NCBI RefSeq assembly: GCF_019063845.1
Contig: NZ_CP077683.1
Span: 1,488,001 to 1,552,000 of the forward strand
Length of the DNA stretch: 64,000 nt
Direction: 5' to 3'
From: Geomonas subterranea
GTDB lineage: Bacteria > Desulfobacterota > Desulfuromonadia > Geobacterales > Geobacteraceae
This document shows positions 54,696-63,971 of the stretch, one piece after another. The number at the start of each line of letters is the position of its first letter. The stretch's first letter is position 1. Position numbers and translations under genes: made by a program. Below the pieces are notes generated by a model. The model did no database searches. It had not been told where the DNA came from and saw only the letters and a program-made list of their open reading frames with translations.

Positions 54696-56353
54696 CTCAC
54701 TGCCTCCTGAATCAACTCCCTGGCGTGCTCCAGGGTCTTTTCCGTGACGCGCGCGCCCGAAAGCATGCGCGCCACCTCTGCCACCCGCTCCTCCCCTTCC
54801 AGGAGTTCCACGCCGGTGGCGGTGCGCCCGTCTGCCACCCTCTTCTCCACCTTGAGATGCCGGTCGGCGAAGGCGGCCACCTGCGGCAGGTGGGTGATGG
54901 CCAGCACCTGCTGCTCGCGGGCAACGCGTTTCAGCTTCTCGCCCACGAGCGCACTGGTCGCCCCCCCGATTCCGGTGTCCACCTCGTCGAAGATGAGCGT
55001 GGGGACCTCGGAGTCGGGATGGAGCTGCTTCAGCGCCAGCATGAGCCGGGAGAGCTCGCCGCCGGAGGCGATCTTCGCCAGCGGTTTCGGGGGCTCGCCC
55101 GGGTTCGGGGAGAAGAGGAACTCGGCACGCTCGAAGCCGAAGCTGCGCGCCTCGGCGCTCTTCTCGAAGGAGGTCTCGAAGACGGCGTGCTTCATGGCAA
55201 GCTCCGCGAGCTCGCGCTCCATCCCCTCCTTGAGCTTTCCGGCGCCGTCCTGGCGCGCCTTGCCGAGCCTGCCCCCCAGAACCGCCAGTTCCTGCTCCAG
55301 CCGCGAGATCCGTGTCTGCAGCTCGCCGCGGCTCCCCTCCAGGTTGGAGAGGAGCGACAGCTCCTGGTCCACCTCGCGCTGGTACTCGAGGATCTCCGCG
55401 ATGCTGGCGCCGTACTTTTTCTTGAGGCGGCCGATGGCGTCGAGCCGGTCCTCGATCTCCTCCAGCCGGGCCGGGTCGGACTCGACGCGGGCGGCGTAGT
55501 CGCGCAGGGTGAGGGAGGCGTCCTCGAGCTGGGCGTAGGCCGCCTGGAGCGCCTCGGTGACCGGGTTGAGCGCGGGATCGATGCGACCTGCGTCGGCGAC
55601 CCCTGCGATGATGCCGGAAAGGTTCCCGAGGATGGGTGCGTCGCCGCCGTAGAGGGCGTCGAAGGCGCCCTGCGAGGCCCCCATCAGTTTCCCGCTGTGC
55701 GCGAGCCGGGTGCGCTCCTCGGCCAGGTCCTCTTCCTCGCCGGGGGTGAGCTTCGCCTCGGCGATCTCGTTACTCTGGAAGGAGAGCAGGTCGAGCCGGC
55801 GCGCGGCCTCGCGCTCCCCCGCCTCGAGCGCCTGCAGCTCGTGCCTGGCCCCCTGGCACTCCTCGTAGCGGGCGGCGAACTCGGCGCGCAGGGGGAGCGT
55901 CCCGGAAAAGCCGTCCAGAAGGAGCAGGTGCTGATCGGTCTTCAAAAGGCTCTGCGCGTCGTGCTGGCCGTAGATGTTGATCAGGTTGCGGCAGATCTCG
56001 GAGAGAAGCGAGGTGGTGGCGAGCCCGCCGCCGATGAAGACGCGGCTCTTGCCGCCGGCAGCGACCACGCGCCGCACCAGGAGCTCACCGTCGCACTCGA
56101 TCCCCGCCTCGGCGAGCGCGGTGAGGAGCGCGTCGCGACCGGAGAGGTCGAAGAGCGCCTCCACGGAAGCCTCCTTGGCGCCGGCCCGGATCAGGTCGGC
56201 GCTGCCGCGCCCGCCAAGGATCAGGTTCACCGCGTCGATGATGATCGACTTGCCCGCCCCGGTCTCGCCGGTCAGGATGTTGAGCCCGGGACTGAACTCC
56301 ACGTGCAGCTTGTCGATGATGGCGAGGTTGGTTATCTGGAGCTCTCTCAGCAC
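54692..56353 (-). CDS. recN: DNA repair protein RecN
   Basis: This SMC-like ATPase acts in double-strand-break repair. The 553-residue protein has Walker A GETGAGKSIIIDAV (about residue 31), a central coiled coil (about 160-370), the signature ASGGELSRLMLALK and Walker B TLIFDEVDTGIGG. Directly follows nadK with no gap, a common gene pair. Confidence 0.95.
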   Translation of the reverse strand: MLRELQITNLAIIDKLHVEFSPGLNILTGETGAGKSIIIDAVNLILGGRGSADLIRAGAKEASVEALFDLSGRDALLTALAEAGIECDGELLVRRVVAAGGKSRVFIGGGLATTSLLSEICRNLINIYGQHDAQSLLKTDQHLLLLDGFSGTLPLRAEFAARYEECQGARHELQALEAGEREAARRLDLLSFQSNEIAEAKLTPGEEEDLAEERTRLAHSGKLMGASQGAFDALYGGDAPILGNLSGIIAGVADAGRIDPALNPVTEALQAAYAQLEDASLTLRDYAARVESDPARLEEIEDRLDAIGRLKKKYGASIAEILEYQREVDQELSLLSNLEGSRGELQTRISRLEQELAVLGGRLGKARQDGAGKLKEGMERELAELAMKHAVFETSFEKSAEARSFGFERAEFLFSPNPGEPPKPLAKIASGGELSRLMLALKQLHPDSEVPTLIFDEVDTGIGGATSALVGEKLKRVAREQQVLAITHLPQVAAFADRHLKVEKRVADGRTATGVELLEGEERVAEVARMLSGARVTEKTLEHARELIQEAVR

Positions 56354-57220
56354 TTAGCGTTCACCCCACTTGAGCTTGGTGCGGAGCACCTCGAAGTAGT
56401 CCTTGCTGCGGGACTGGATCAGGCGGGTGACGTGGGGGGCCTTCCGGATCTGCACCACGTCGCCTGAAAGAAGCTTCATGCCGACCTGCCCGTCCAGGGT
56501 GAGGAACACCGACTCGTCCGGGGCGTAGTTCAACTTGATGTCGATCTGCGCGCCCGAGTCGACCACGAGCGGCCGGTTGGTCAGGGTGTGCGGGCAGATG
56601 GGGGTGATGGAGATGCATGCCAGCTCGGGGTGGATGATGGGGCCGTTGGCGGAAAGCGAGTAGCCGGTGGAACCGGTCGGGGTCGACAGGATCAGGCCGT
56701 CGGCCTTGAAGGTGGTGAGGTAGCGCCCGTTGACCGAGGTCTCCATGTCGATGATCCTGGCCAGGGCCCCCTTGTTGATGACCACGTCGTTCAGCACCCG
56801 GTGCAGTTCGATCACTTCGCCCGCGCGCTCGACACTGGCCAGGAGCATCATGCGCTCGGTGACCTCGAAGTCGCCGGCCAGGCAGCGCTCCATGGAGGGA
56901 TAGAGCTCGTCCAGGGTGATCTCGGTGAGAAAACCGAGGCTCCCCAGGTTGACCGCCAGGATGGGGACGTCCTGCTCGCCGATGAGGCGCGCGGCCGCGA
57001 TCAGCGTGCCGTCGCCGCCAAGCACCACCACCAGGTCGGCGTCACGCGCGACCTCGGAGCTCTCGGCGCTCTCGGCGAGCGTCGTGCGCCGCAGCCTCCG
57101 GGAGAGATGCTCCTCGACGTGTGCGGTCACGCCGCGGGCCGCCAGCCACTCGATCAGCTCTTCGGCGACCCCGAGGCAACGCGGATCGTGCACTTTGGCA
57201 AAAATGGCGATTTTTTTCAT
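56354..57220 (-). CDS. nadK: NAD kinase
   Basis: This enzyme phosphorylates NAD to NADP. The 288-residue protein has VVVLGGDGTLIAAARL (about residue 65), LGSLGFLTEI, VLNDVVINKG and the glycine-rich TPTGSTGYSLSANGPI. I use ATG 57220 in place of the preceding GTG. It provides NADP for biosynthesis and, in this organism, for a probable NADP-linked group 3b hydrogenase. Confidence 0.95.
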   Translation of the reverse strand: MKKIAIFAKVHDPRCLGVAEELIEWLAARGVTAHVEEHLSRRLRRTTLAESAESSEVARDADLVVVLGGDGTLIAAARLIGEQDVPILAVNLGSLGFLTEITLDELYPSMERCLAGDFEVTERMMLLASVERAGEVIELHRVLNDVVINKGALARIIDMETSVNGRYLTTFKADGLILSTPTGSTGYSLSANGPIIHPELACISITPICPHTLTNRPLVVDSGAQIDIKLNYAPDESVFLTLDGQVGMKLLSGDVVQIRKAPHVTRLIQSRSKDYFEVLRTKLKWGER

Positions 57221-57358
57221 CACGAGCCCTTTACTTGTACTGTAATCTAGGATTAACTAGCACAGTTGGTGTATCATGTCCAACGGAAAACTGGCGCCTC
57301 CCGGGTACTCCAGCAGACACCTTTCCCACAATAACTACATGCAGATGCAGGGTGACTC

Positions 57359-59854
57359 ATGACTGAAGAGCAGATAGGGATGAACGAAGAGCTCGATAAG
57401 CAGATGCTCATTATCAAGTCCTTTCTGGAACACCTGGAATACACGCTGGGTAAGGACAAATACTCCGCCACCGCATACGACAGGTTCAACGCTTTGGCCT
57501 ATGCCGTCAGGGACCACCTGGTTGAGCGTTGGCTCGACACCCAGCAGGCCTACTACAATTCCGACAACAAGCGAGTCTACTACATATCGATGGAATTCCT
57601 GATGGGAAGGACCCTCGCCAACAGCCTCATCAACCTGGGGCTTTGGGACGACTTCAAGGACGCCATCACCTCGCTTGGCAACGATTTCCAGCAGATCATC
57701 AACGAGGAGCAGGATGCGGGGCTCGGCAACGGCGGTCTCGGGAGGCTCGCGGCCTGCTTCCTCGACTCCATGGCAACCATGTCCATCCCCGCCTACGGCT
57801 ACGGCATCCGCTACGAGTACGGCATCTTCAGGCAGCACATCATCGACGGAGCCCAGGTGGAGATACCGGACAACTGGCTGCGCTACCGCAACCCCTGGGA
57901 GCTCGACCGGCAGGAACACCTGCACACGGTGAAGTTCTACGGCCGCGTCATTTCCACCTTCGACAAGAACGGCAAACTCGTGCGCGAGTGGGTCGACACC
58001 GACGACGTCATGGCCATGGCCTACGACACCCCCATCCCCGGCTACGAGACCAACAGCGTCAACACGCTCCGCCTTTGGAGCGCCAAGTCCAGCCGCGAGT
58101 TCGACCTGAAGTTCTTCAACGAGGGGAACTACATCCGCGCGGTGGAAAAAAAGATGCAGTCGGAGACCATCTCCAAGGTGCTCTACCCTGCCGACAACGT
58201 GGTGGAGGGAAAAGAGCTCCGCTTCAAGCAGGAGTACTTCCTCGCCTCGGCCACCGTCCACGACGTGATCTACCGCTTCAAGAAGAAGCACCAGGCCATG
58301 CGTCTGTTGCCCGAAAAGGTCGCCATCCAGTTGAACGACACCCACCCCACCCTCGCCATCCCCGAACTGATGCGCGTCCTCATGGACGTGGAGGGGGTCG
58401 AGTGGGAGGACGCCTGGGACATCACCAAGAAGACCTTCGCCTACACCAACCACACCATCCTCCCCGAGGCGCTGGAACAGTGGCCGGTCTGGTTCTTCGA
58501 GCAGATCCTCCCCAGGCACCTGCAGATCGTCTACGAGATCAACGAGCGCTTCCTGAAGGAGATCAGGGAGCGCTTCCCCGACGAGCCGGAGCGCCTGGCC
58601 CGGATGTCCATAGTGGAAGAGCACTGGGAAAGAAAGATCCGCATGGCGCACCTGGCCATCGTCGGGAGCCACTCGGTGAACGGGGTCGCCGCGCTGCACA
58701 CCGAGATCCTGAAGAACGAGCTGTTCCGCGACTTCTACGAGATGTACCCGGAACGCTTCAACAACAAGACCAACGGCATCACCCAGAGGCGCTGGCTCAA
58801 GATGTCCAACCCCGCCCTTTCCGGGCTGATCGACGAGTACATCGGCGGGGGGTGGACCCGGAACCTCTACGAGCTGGAAAAGCTGCGCGCCATCGCGGCC
58901 GACCCCGAGTTCGTCGGGCGCTGGCGGCAGGTGAAACGGAGCAACAAGGAGTCGCTGTGCCGCTACATAATGCAGCACAACGAACTCGACGTCGACCCGG
59001 ACTCGCTCTTCGACGTGCAGGTGAAACGGCTGCACGAGTACAAGCGGCAGCTTCTGAACGTCCTGCACATCATCACGCTCTTCAACCGCATCAAGGACAA
59101 CCCCGCAGCCGAGGTGGTGCCGCGGACCTTCATCTTCGCCGGCAAGGCGGCACCCGCCTATGCCGCGGCGAAGCTGATCATCCGGCTCGTAAACGCGGTG
59201 GCCGCCGTGGTGAACCACGACCCCGAGGTCGCGGGAAGGATCAAGGTGGTCTTCCTGGCCAACTACGGCGTGTCGCTGGCGGAGAAGATCTTCCCCGCCT
59301 CCGACCTCTCCGAACAGATCTCCACCGCCGGCACCGAGGCCTCGGGAACCGGCAACATGAAGTTCGCCTTGAACGGCGCCCTCACCATCGGCACTCTCGA
59401 CGGCGCCAACATCGAGATCATGGAAGAGGTGGGCCGGGACAACATCTTCATCTTCGGCATGACCGCGGCCGAGGTGTCGCAGCTGCGCGTGCGCGGCTAC
59501 AACCCGCGGGAATACTACAACGGCAACCGGGAACTCAAGCGGGTTCTGGACATGGTCTCGTCCGGCTTCTTCTCACCCTGGGCTCCCGAACTATTCACCC
59601 CGCTCACCGACTCGCTCCTCAATCTCGGGGACAGCTACATGCTCCTGGCCGACTACGCCTCCTACGTAGCCTGCCAGGAACAGGTCGCCGAATTGTTCAA
59701 GCACCCCGACGAGTGGGCCCGGCGCGCGATACTCAACTGCGCCGGCATGGGCAAGTTCTCCAGCGACAGGACCATAGACCAGTACGCCCGCGAGATCTGG
59801 GGCATAAAACCTGTCGACATCCTCCCGGGAGCCGTGGAACTACAGAGGCATTGA
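57359..59854 (+). CDS. glgP: Glycogen/maltodextrin phosphorylase
   Basis: This enzyme releases glucose 1-phosphate from alpha-1,4-glucans. The 831-residue length is standard. Seen are DAGLGNGGLGRLAACFLDSM (about residue 120), IQLNDTHPTLAIPELMR, and the PLP-lysine segment EASGTGNMKFALNGALTIG (about residue 660). GGGTGACTC lies before the ATG, a weak ribosome-binding site. It is followed without a gap by rarA. Confidence 0.95.
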   Translation: MTEEQIGMNEELDKQMLIIKSFLEHLEYTLGKDKYSATAYDRFNALAYAVRDHLVERWLDTQQAYYNSDNKRVYYISMEFLMGRTLANSLINLGLWDDFKDAITSLGNDFQQIINEEQDAGLGNGGLGRLAACFLDSMATMSIPAYGYGIRYEYGIFRQHIIDGAQVEIPDNWLRYRNPWELDRQEHLHTVKFYGRVISTFDKNGKLVREWVDTDDVMAMAYDTPIPGYETNSVNTLRLWSAKSSREFDLKFFNEGNYIRAVEKKMQSETISKVLYPADNVVEGKELRFKQEYFLASATVHDVIYRFKKKHQAMRLLPEKVAIQLNDTHPTLAIPELMRVLMDVEGVEWEDAWDITKKTFAYTNHTILPEALEQWPVWFFEQILPRHLQIVYEINERFLKEIRERFPDEPERLARMSIVEEHWERKIRMAHLAIVGSHSVNGVAALHTEILKNELFRDFYEMYPERFNNKTNGITQRRWLKMSNPALSGLIDEYIGGGWTRNLYELEKLRAIAADPEFVGRWRQVKRSNKESLCRYIMQHNELDVDPDSLFDVQVKRLHEYKRQLLNVLHIITLFNRIKDNPAAEVVPRTFIFAGKAAPAYAAAKLIIRLVNAVAAVVNHDPEVAGRIKVVFLANYGVSLAEKIFPASDLSEQISTAGTEASGTGNMKFALNGALTIGTLDGANIEIMEEVGRDNIFIFGMTAAEVSQLRVRGYNPREYYNGNRELKRVLDMVSSGFFSPWAPELFTPLTDSLLNLGDSYMLLADYASYVACQEQVAELFKHPDEWARRAILNCAGMGKFSSDRTIDQYAREIWGIKPVDILPGAVELQRH

Positions 59855-61174
59855 TTGGATCTTTTCAACGGAACTGACGAACGATTCGCGCCGCTAGCCG
59901 AACGCATGCGGCCCCGCACCATCTCCGAATACCTGGGACAGGGGCACCTTCTGGGTGAAGGGAAGCTCCTGAGAAGCCTGATCGAAACCGACCGGGTCAC
60001 CTCCCTCATCTTCTGGGGCCCTCCGGGCTCCGGCAAGACCACCCTGGCCCGCATCATCGCGGGCGCCACGAAGAGCCACTTCATCTTCTTCTCGGCGATC
60101 ATGAGCGGCATCAAGGAGATCCGCGAGGTGGTCAAGGAGGCCGAGGACATCCTGAAATTCCAGGGGAAGCGGACCATCCTCTTCGTGGACGAGATCCACC
60201 GCTTCAACAAGAGCCAGCAGGACGCCTTCCTCCCCTACGTCGAGCGCGGCACCTTCACCATGATCGGCGCCACCACGGAGAACCCCTCCTTCGAGGTGAT
60301 CGCCCCGCTTTTGTCGCGCTGCAAGGTGCTGGTCCTGAACCCGCTCTCCGACGAGGACATCAGGGAGATCCTGGCCAACGCCCTCGCGGACCGGGAACGG
60401 GGGCTCGGGGAGTTCGAACTGGCCGCCTCCGGGGACGCGCTCGATTTCATGGCCGAGCAGGCGGGGGGGGACGCGCGTATCGCGCTCAACACGCTGGAGA
60501 CGGCGGCGCGCCTTTGCCGTGACGGGGAGATTTCACTGGAGCTCGCCCGCGAGGCGACCCAGAAGAAACCCCTTCTCTACGACAAGGGGGGGGAGGAGCA
60601 CTACAACGTCATATCGGCCTTCATCAAGTCGATGCGCGGCTCCGACCCCGACGCCGCGCTGTACTGGCTCGCGCGCATGATCGAGGCCGGGGAGGACCCG
60701 ATCTTCATCCTGCGCCGCATGGTCGTCTTCGCCTCCGAGGACGTGGGGAACGCCGACCCCCGCGGCCTGCAGATGGCGGTCTCCGCGCTGGAGGCCTTCC
60801 GGCTGGTCGGGATGCCCGAGGGAAGGATCATCCTCGGGCAGGCGGTGACCTACCTCGCCACGGCCCCGAAGTCCAACGCGAGCTACATGGGGATCAACGA
60901 GGCGCTGGCCGAGGTGAGGAAGTCCGGAGGGCTCCCGGTCCCCATGCAGATCAGGAACGCCCCCACCAAGCTCATGAAGGGGCTCGGCTACGGCAAGGGG
61001 TACCTCTACCCGCACGACCACCGCAACGGCATCGTGGCGCAGGGGTACCTCCCCGAACAGCTCTCGGGGAGACGCTTCTACACTCCCAAGGAAAGCGGTT
61101 ACGAGAAGAGCATCAGGGAGCGCATGGAATGGATCCGCGGGCAGCGGGAAAAGGCGAATGATCCCGAGCGATAA
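59855..61174 (+). CDS. rarA: Replication-associated recombination protein RarA (MgsA)
   Basis: This AAA+ ATPase acts at stalled replication forks. The 439-residue protein has Walker A GPPGSGKTTLARIIAG (about residue 52), Walker B/sensor FVDEIHRFNKSQQDAFLP, IGATTENPSFEV, and the C-terminal tetramerisation part with YLYPHDHRNGIVAQGYLP. It starts with TTG immediately after the glgP stop, with AGAGG six bases upstream; coupling to glgP is likely positional only. Confidence 0.94.
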   Translation: MDLFNGTDERFAPLAERMRPRTISEYLGQGHLLGEGKLLRSLIETDRVTSLIFWGPPGSGKTTLARIIAGATKSHFIFFSAIMSGIKEIREVVKEAEDILKFQGKRTILFVDEIHRFNKSQQDAFLPYVERGTFTMIGATTENPSFEVIAPLLSRCKVLVLNPLSDEDIREILANALADRERGLGEFELAASGDALDFMAEQAGGDARIALNTLETAARLCRDGEISLELAREATQKKPLLYDKGGEEHYNVISAFIKSMRGSDPDAALYWLARMIEAGEDPIFILRRMVVFASEDVGNADPRGLQMAVSALEAFRLVGMPEGRIILGQAVTYLATAPKSNASYMGINEALAEVRKSGGLPVPMQIRNAPTKLMKGLGYGKGYLYPHDHRNGIVAQGYLPEQLSGRRFYTPKESGYEKSIRERMEWIRGQREKANDPER

Positions 61175-61273
61175 GCCCGTGTTGAAAATGCGCCCCCCCA
61201 TGATATATTCAACCTTGCTTTTCCCCCCGGGCTGACGCGGCGCGGGGGGTACAACCTCCACCGGAGTCAGAGC

Positions 61274-62233
61274 ATGAAAAAGATCGGAATTCTCACCAGC
61301 GGCGGAGACTGCTCCGGCATGAACGCGGCGATCAGGAGTGCCACCCGTACCGCGCTCGGACACGGGGTGCAGGTGGTCGGCTTCAGGAAAGGTTACGCCG
61401 GGCTTCTGAAGGGCGACCTGCTGGAGATGACGACCAAGGACGTGGCCGGGATCCTGCACCGCGGGGGGACCTTCCTGCAGTCGGCCCGCAGCGAGGAGTT
61501 CCGCACCGTACTCGGCCGGGAGAAGGCGGTGCGGCACCTGCAGGACCTCGGAATCGAGGGGCTGGTCGTGATCGGCGGGGACGGCTCGTTGAACGGCGCC
61601 CTCGCGCTGCACCGCATGGGGGTTCCGGTAATGGGAATCCCCGCCAGCATCGACAACGACATCCCCTACACCGACATGGCACTGGGGGTGGACACCGCGC
61701 TTAACAACATCATCTACGCGGTCGACTGCATCAAGGACACGGCAAGCTCGCACGACCGCGCCTTCGTGATCGAGGTGATGGGGAGAAACTCGGGGTACCT
61801 GGCCAGCATGAGCGCCATAGCCACCGGCGCCGAGTACGCCATCGTCCCCGAGGTGGAATGCGACGTGACGGATCTCTGCAACCAGCTCAGGAAGCGCTAC
61901 GAGGAAGGGCGCAGCAACGCCATCATCATCCTCGCCGAAGGGGCAGGGCGCGCCCAGAACATCGCCGACAACATCAAGGACGCCATCGGCTTCGAGACCC
62001 GCGTCACCGTGCTCGGCCACTACCAGCGCGGCGGCGCGCCTTCGGTCTTCGACCGTCTTTTGGGGAGCCGCTTCGGCCATGCCGCCGTCGAGCACCTGCT
62101 CGCGGGCGAAAAAGGGATGATGGTGGGGCTTTGCTGCGGCGAGATCTGCCTGACGTCGCTGGAAACCGTGGTCGTGAGCGAGAAGGCGCAGCAGGACGAG
62201 TTGCACGACCTTTCCATGATCCTCGGGATCTAG
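61274..62233 (+). CDS. pfkA: 6-phosphofructokinase (ATP type)
   Basis: The 319-residue glycolytic enzyme phosphorylates fructose 6-phosphate. Motifs are LTSGGDCSGMNAAIRS, VVIGGDGSLNGA (Gly after GGD favours ATP rather than pyrophosphate as donor), PASIDNDI (catalytic Asp region), EVMGRNSGYLA and LGHYQRGGAPSVFDR. It lies 99 bases after rarA and has GGAG-like sequence before the ATG. Confidence 0.94.
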   Translation: MKKIGILTSGGDCSGMNAAIRSATRTALGHGVQVVGFRKGYAGLLKGDLLEMTTKDVAGILHRGGTFLQSARSEEFRTVLGREKAVRHLQDLGIEGLVVIGGDGSLNGALALHRMGVPVMGIPASIDNDIPYTDMALGVDTALNNIIYAVDCIKDTASSHDRAFVIEVMGRNSGYLASMSAIATGAEYAIVPEVECDVTDLCNQLRKRYEEGRSNAIIILAEGAGRAQNIADNIKDAIGFETRVTVLGHYQRGGAPSVFDRLLGSRFGHAAVEHLLAGEKGMMVGLCCGEICLTSLETVVVSEKAQQDELHDLSMILGI

Positions 62234-62277
62234 ACCAGGCAGGGTGGCGAAACGGAAGCGATAACCGGCGAAAACAT

Positions 62278-62321
62278 CCCTCACCCGCCCTTCGGGCACC
62301 CTCTCCCAGGGGGAGAGGGGA
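62278..62321. repeat. Palindromic repeat, family B (single half)
   Basis: CCCTCACCCGCCCTTCGGGC followed by ACCCTCTCCCAGGGGGAGAG lies between pfkA and the VOC gene; no facing half is seen. Confidence 0.7.
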
Positions 62322-62345
62322 TGGACGGAAGATCCTGAAATAAAG

Positions 62346-62377
62346 AGGCCGCGCACCGGTAGACCCGGGCGCGGCCT
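62346..62377. terminator. Hairpin between converging pfkA and VOC gene
   Basis: AGGCCGCGC / GCGCGGCCT stem of nine pairs with only a short T stretch after it; likely a weak terminator for either strand. Confidence 0.5.
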
Positions 62378-62404
62378 TTGACATTTGACAGGTTGTATCG
62401 ACAA

Positions 62405-62785
62405 TTACGGGCGGCAGTAGGTGATCGCGGTCAGGACTGCACCCTGCGGGTCCTGGAGCACGCAGAAACGACCGACACGCGGGATATCCGTCGGGGGAAC
62501 CAGTACCCTGCCCCCCAGCTCCTCGGCCCTGGCGGCGGTCTGGTCCACATCGGTCACCGTCACGTACACCCCCCATCCGGGAGGTTTGCGGTGGCCGGGC
62601 CCGGCCGCCGCTATCCCTGCGACCTCCCTGGCTCCGACCTTGATCAGGGTGTAGTCCACTTCCCCGTCCCAGCGCTCCATACTCCAGCCGAAAAGCCTGC
62701 CGTAGAAGGACTGGGCGGCGGCGACGTCATCCGTCGTCAGTTCGAACCAGCTGAAAGCCCCCTGCTCCCTGAATCGATCGGTCAT
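62405..62785 (-). CDS. VOC (glyoxalase/bleomycin-resistance) family protein
   Basis: The 126-residue protein is a vicinal-oxygen-chelate fold with two beta-alpha-beta-beta-beta units: FSWFELTTDDVAAAQSFYGRLFGW at the start (split motif WFEL/FYGRLFGW) and VYVTVTDVDQTAARAEELGG then FCVLQDPQGAVLTAITY. Such proteins can be dioxygenases, glyoxalases or binding proteins; the reaction is unknown. ATG 62785 with GAGG upstream is preferred over the longer frame to 62815. Confidence 0.8.
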   Translation of the reverse strand: MTDRFREQGAFSWFELTTDDVAAAQSFYGRLFGWSMERWDGEVDYTLIKVGAREVAGIAAAGPGHRKPPGWGVYVTVTDVDQTAARAEELGGRVLVPPTDIPRVGRFCVLQDPQGAVLTAITYCRP

Positions 62786-62853
62786 CTGCAACCTCCTCAC
62801 GCTCTGGATGAGCAAACGAGGAAAAGTATACTACCGATCGCATTTTTTTTCGT

Positions 62854-63306
62854 CTAGCGAAGACCGAAGCGGGAGAGAGCTATGCCGAGCCACTTGTTCA
62901 GCACATGATCGCGGGACAAAAACCTCAGCGGCGGCGGCTTCCGTGTGCCGAGGGTGGCCAGCAGGGCCAGGATCTCCTCGCTCCCGCCGGCGGCCATCCC
63001 CTTTCTGAGGACATCCAGTGCCTGCGGCTTGTCACCCGCGACCTGGTACACACGCGCCAGATTCAGGTAGTGAACCGGATTGTCGGGCTCGAGATCCAGG
63101 GATGCCTGGCAAAGCTCCCGTCCCTTCTTCACCTGCCCCCGCTCCTTGGCGATGCACAGACCGAGGTAGGAGTGCAGCAACGGGTTGTCTTCCAGCTTCA
63201 GCGCGCGCTCCAGTTGGGCCAGGGCAGCCTGATACTCGCCGGCGGAAAAGGCGGTGAGGGCGCGGTGGAACAGCTTCTCTGCATCTTCCTGCGGCACAGG
63301 CTCCAT
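62854..63306 (-). CDS. Small cytoplasmic TPR protein
   Basis: The 150-residue protein has three TPR units (about residues 8-110: LFHRALTAFSAGEYQAALAQ, LLHSYLGLCIAKERGQ, VHYLNLARVYQVAGDKPQA) and a basic C-terminal tail. No signal peptide. It lies 19 bases after the HAD gene on the same strand. GGAGGG precedes its ATG. Confidence 0.78.
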   Translation of the reverse strand: MEPVPQEDAEKLFHRALTAFSAGEYQAALAQLERALKLEDNPLLHSYLGLCIAKERGQVKKGRELCQASLDLEPDNPVHYLNLARVYQVAGDKPQALDVLRKGMAAGGSEEILALLATLGTRKPPPLRFLSRDHVLNKWLGIALSRFGLR

Positions 63307-63325
63307 GGATACAACCCTCCGGTGT

Positions 63326-63946
63326 CTAAAGCAGTAACAGCAGATCCTGGTGTCTATCTATCTTCGTGGCGCAGTCGAGCTCGCCGCGGTAGGCAACGAA
63401 AGGGACTCCGGCCCCTTGGGCGGCGCGGCGGTCGACGTCCGAGTCCCCGACGAAAAGGGCCTCTTCCGGCGCGAGGCCGTACTGCTCCAGCACCTTGAAG
63501 AGCGGCTCCGGATGCGGCTTGGGGTTTTTGACCCGGCCGGCGGTCATGACGCAGCTGAAGTAACCGTCCAGCCCGAAGGAGGAGAGCAGGATATCCATGG
63601 AGCTCGCCCGGTTGGTGCAGACGGCCAGTTCCACCCTCCCCTTCAACGCGTCCAGGGTCTCGCGCAGCCCCTGTTCCATGACCATGAGCGGGAAGAGCTT
63701 GCGGTAGTCGATGCCGGCGGAAAAGGCGCGCACCTCGTCCATCCGGCTGTCGCCGGCGAAAAGGTATTCCAGCACGTCCCTGTTGCAGTGGGTGTGCAGG
63801 ATGCGCATGGTATCCAGGTCCGCCCGGTCGAGGGCGGGCTTGCCGAAGCGCTCCAGTATCAGGTGATAAAAGGCGTAGTTGGCCTCGAAGGAGTCGAACA
63901 ATACGCCGTCGCAATCGTAGATGACCGCCTTGATCTTTTGGCTCAA
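63326..63946 (-). CDS. HAD-family phosphatase (phosphoglycolate phosphatase-like)
   Basis: The 206-residue HAD hydrolase has motif I VIYDCDGVLFDS (nucleophile Asp), motif II AVCTNRASSM, motif III Lys in VKNPKPHPEPLF and motif IV FVGDSDVDRRAAQGAG. The helical cap (about residues 18-90) matches Gph/beta-phosphoglucomutase relatives. The start appears to be TTG 63946 with GGAGATAG upstream. The substrate is a small phosphate ester, not identifiable here. Confidence 0.85.
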   Translation of the reverse strand: MSQKIKAVIYDCDGVLFDSFEANYAFYHLILERFGKPALDRADLDTMRILHTHCNRDVLEYLFAGDSRMDEVRAFSAGIDYRKLFPLMVMEQGLRETLDALKGRVELAVCTNRASSMDILLSSFGLDGYFSCVMTAGRVKNPKPHPEPLFKVLEQYGLAPEEALFVGDSDVDRRAAQGAGVPFVAYRGELDCATKIDRHQDLLLLL

Positions 63947-63971
63947 AACTCTATCTCCGCGGCGGCCTCAG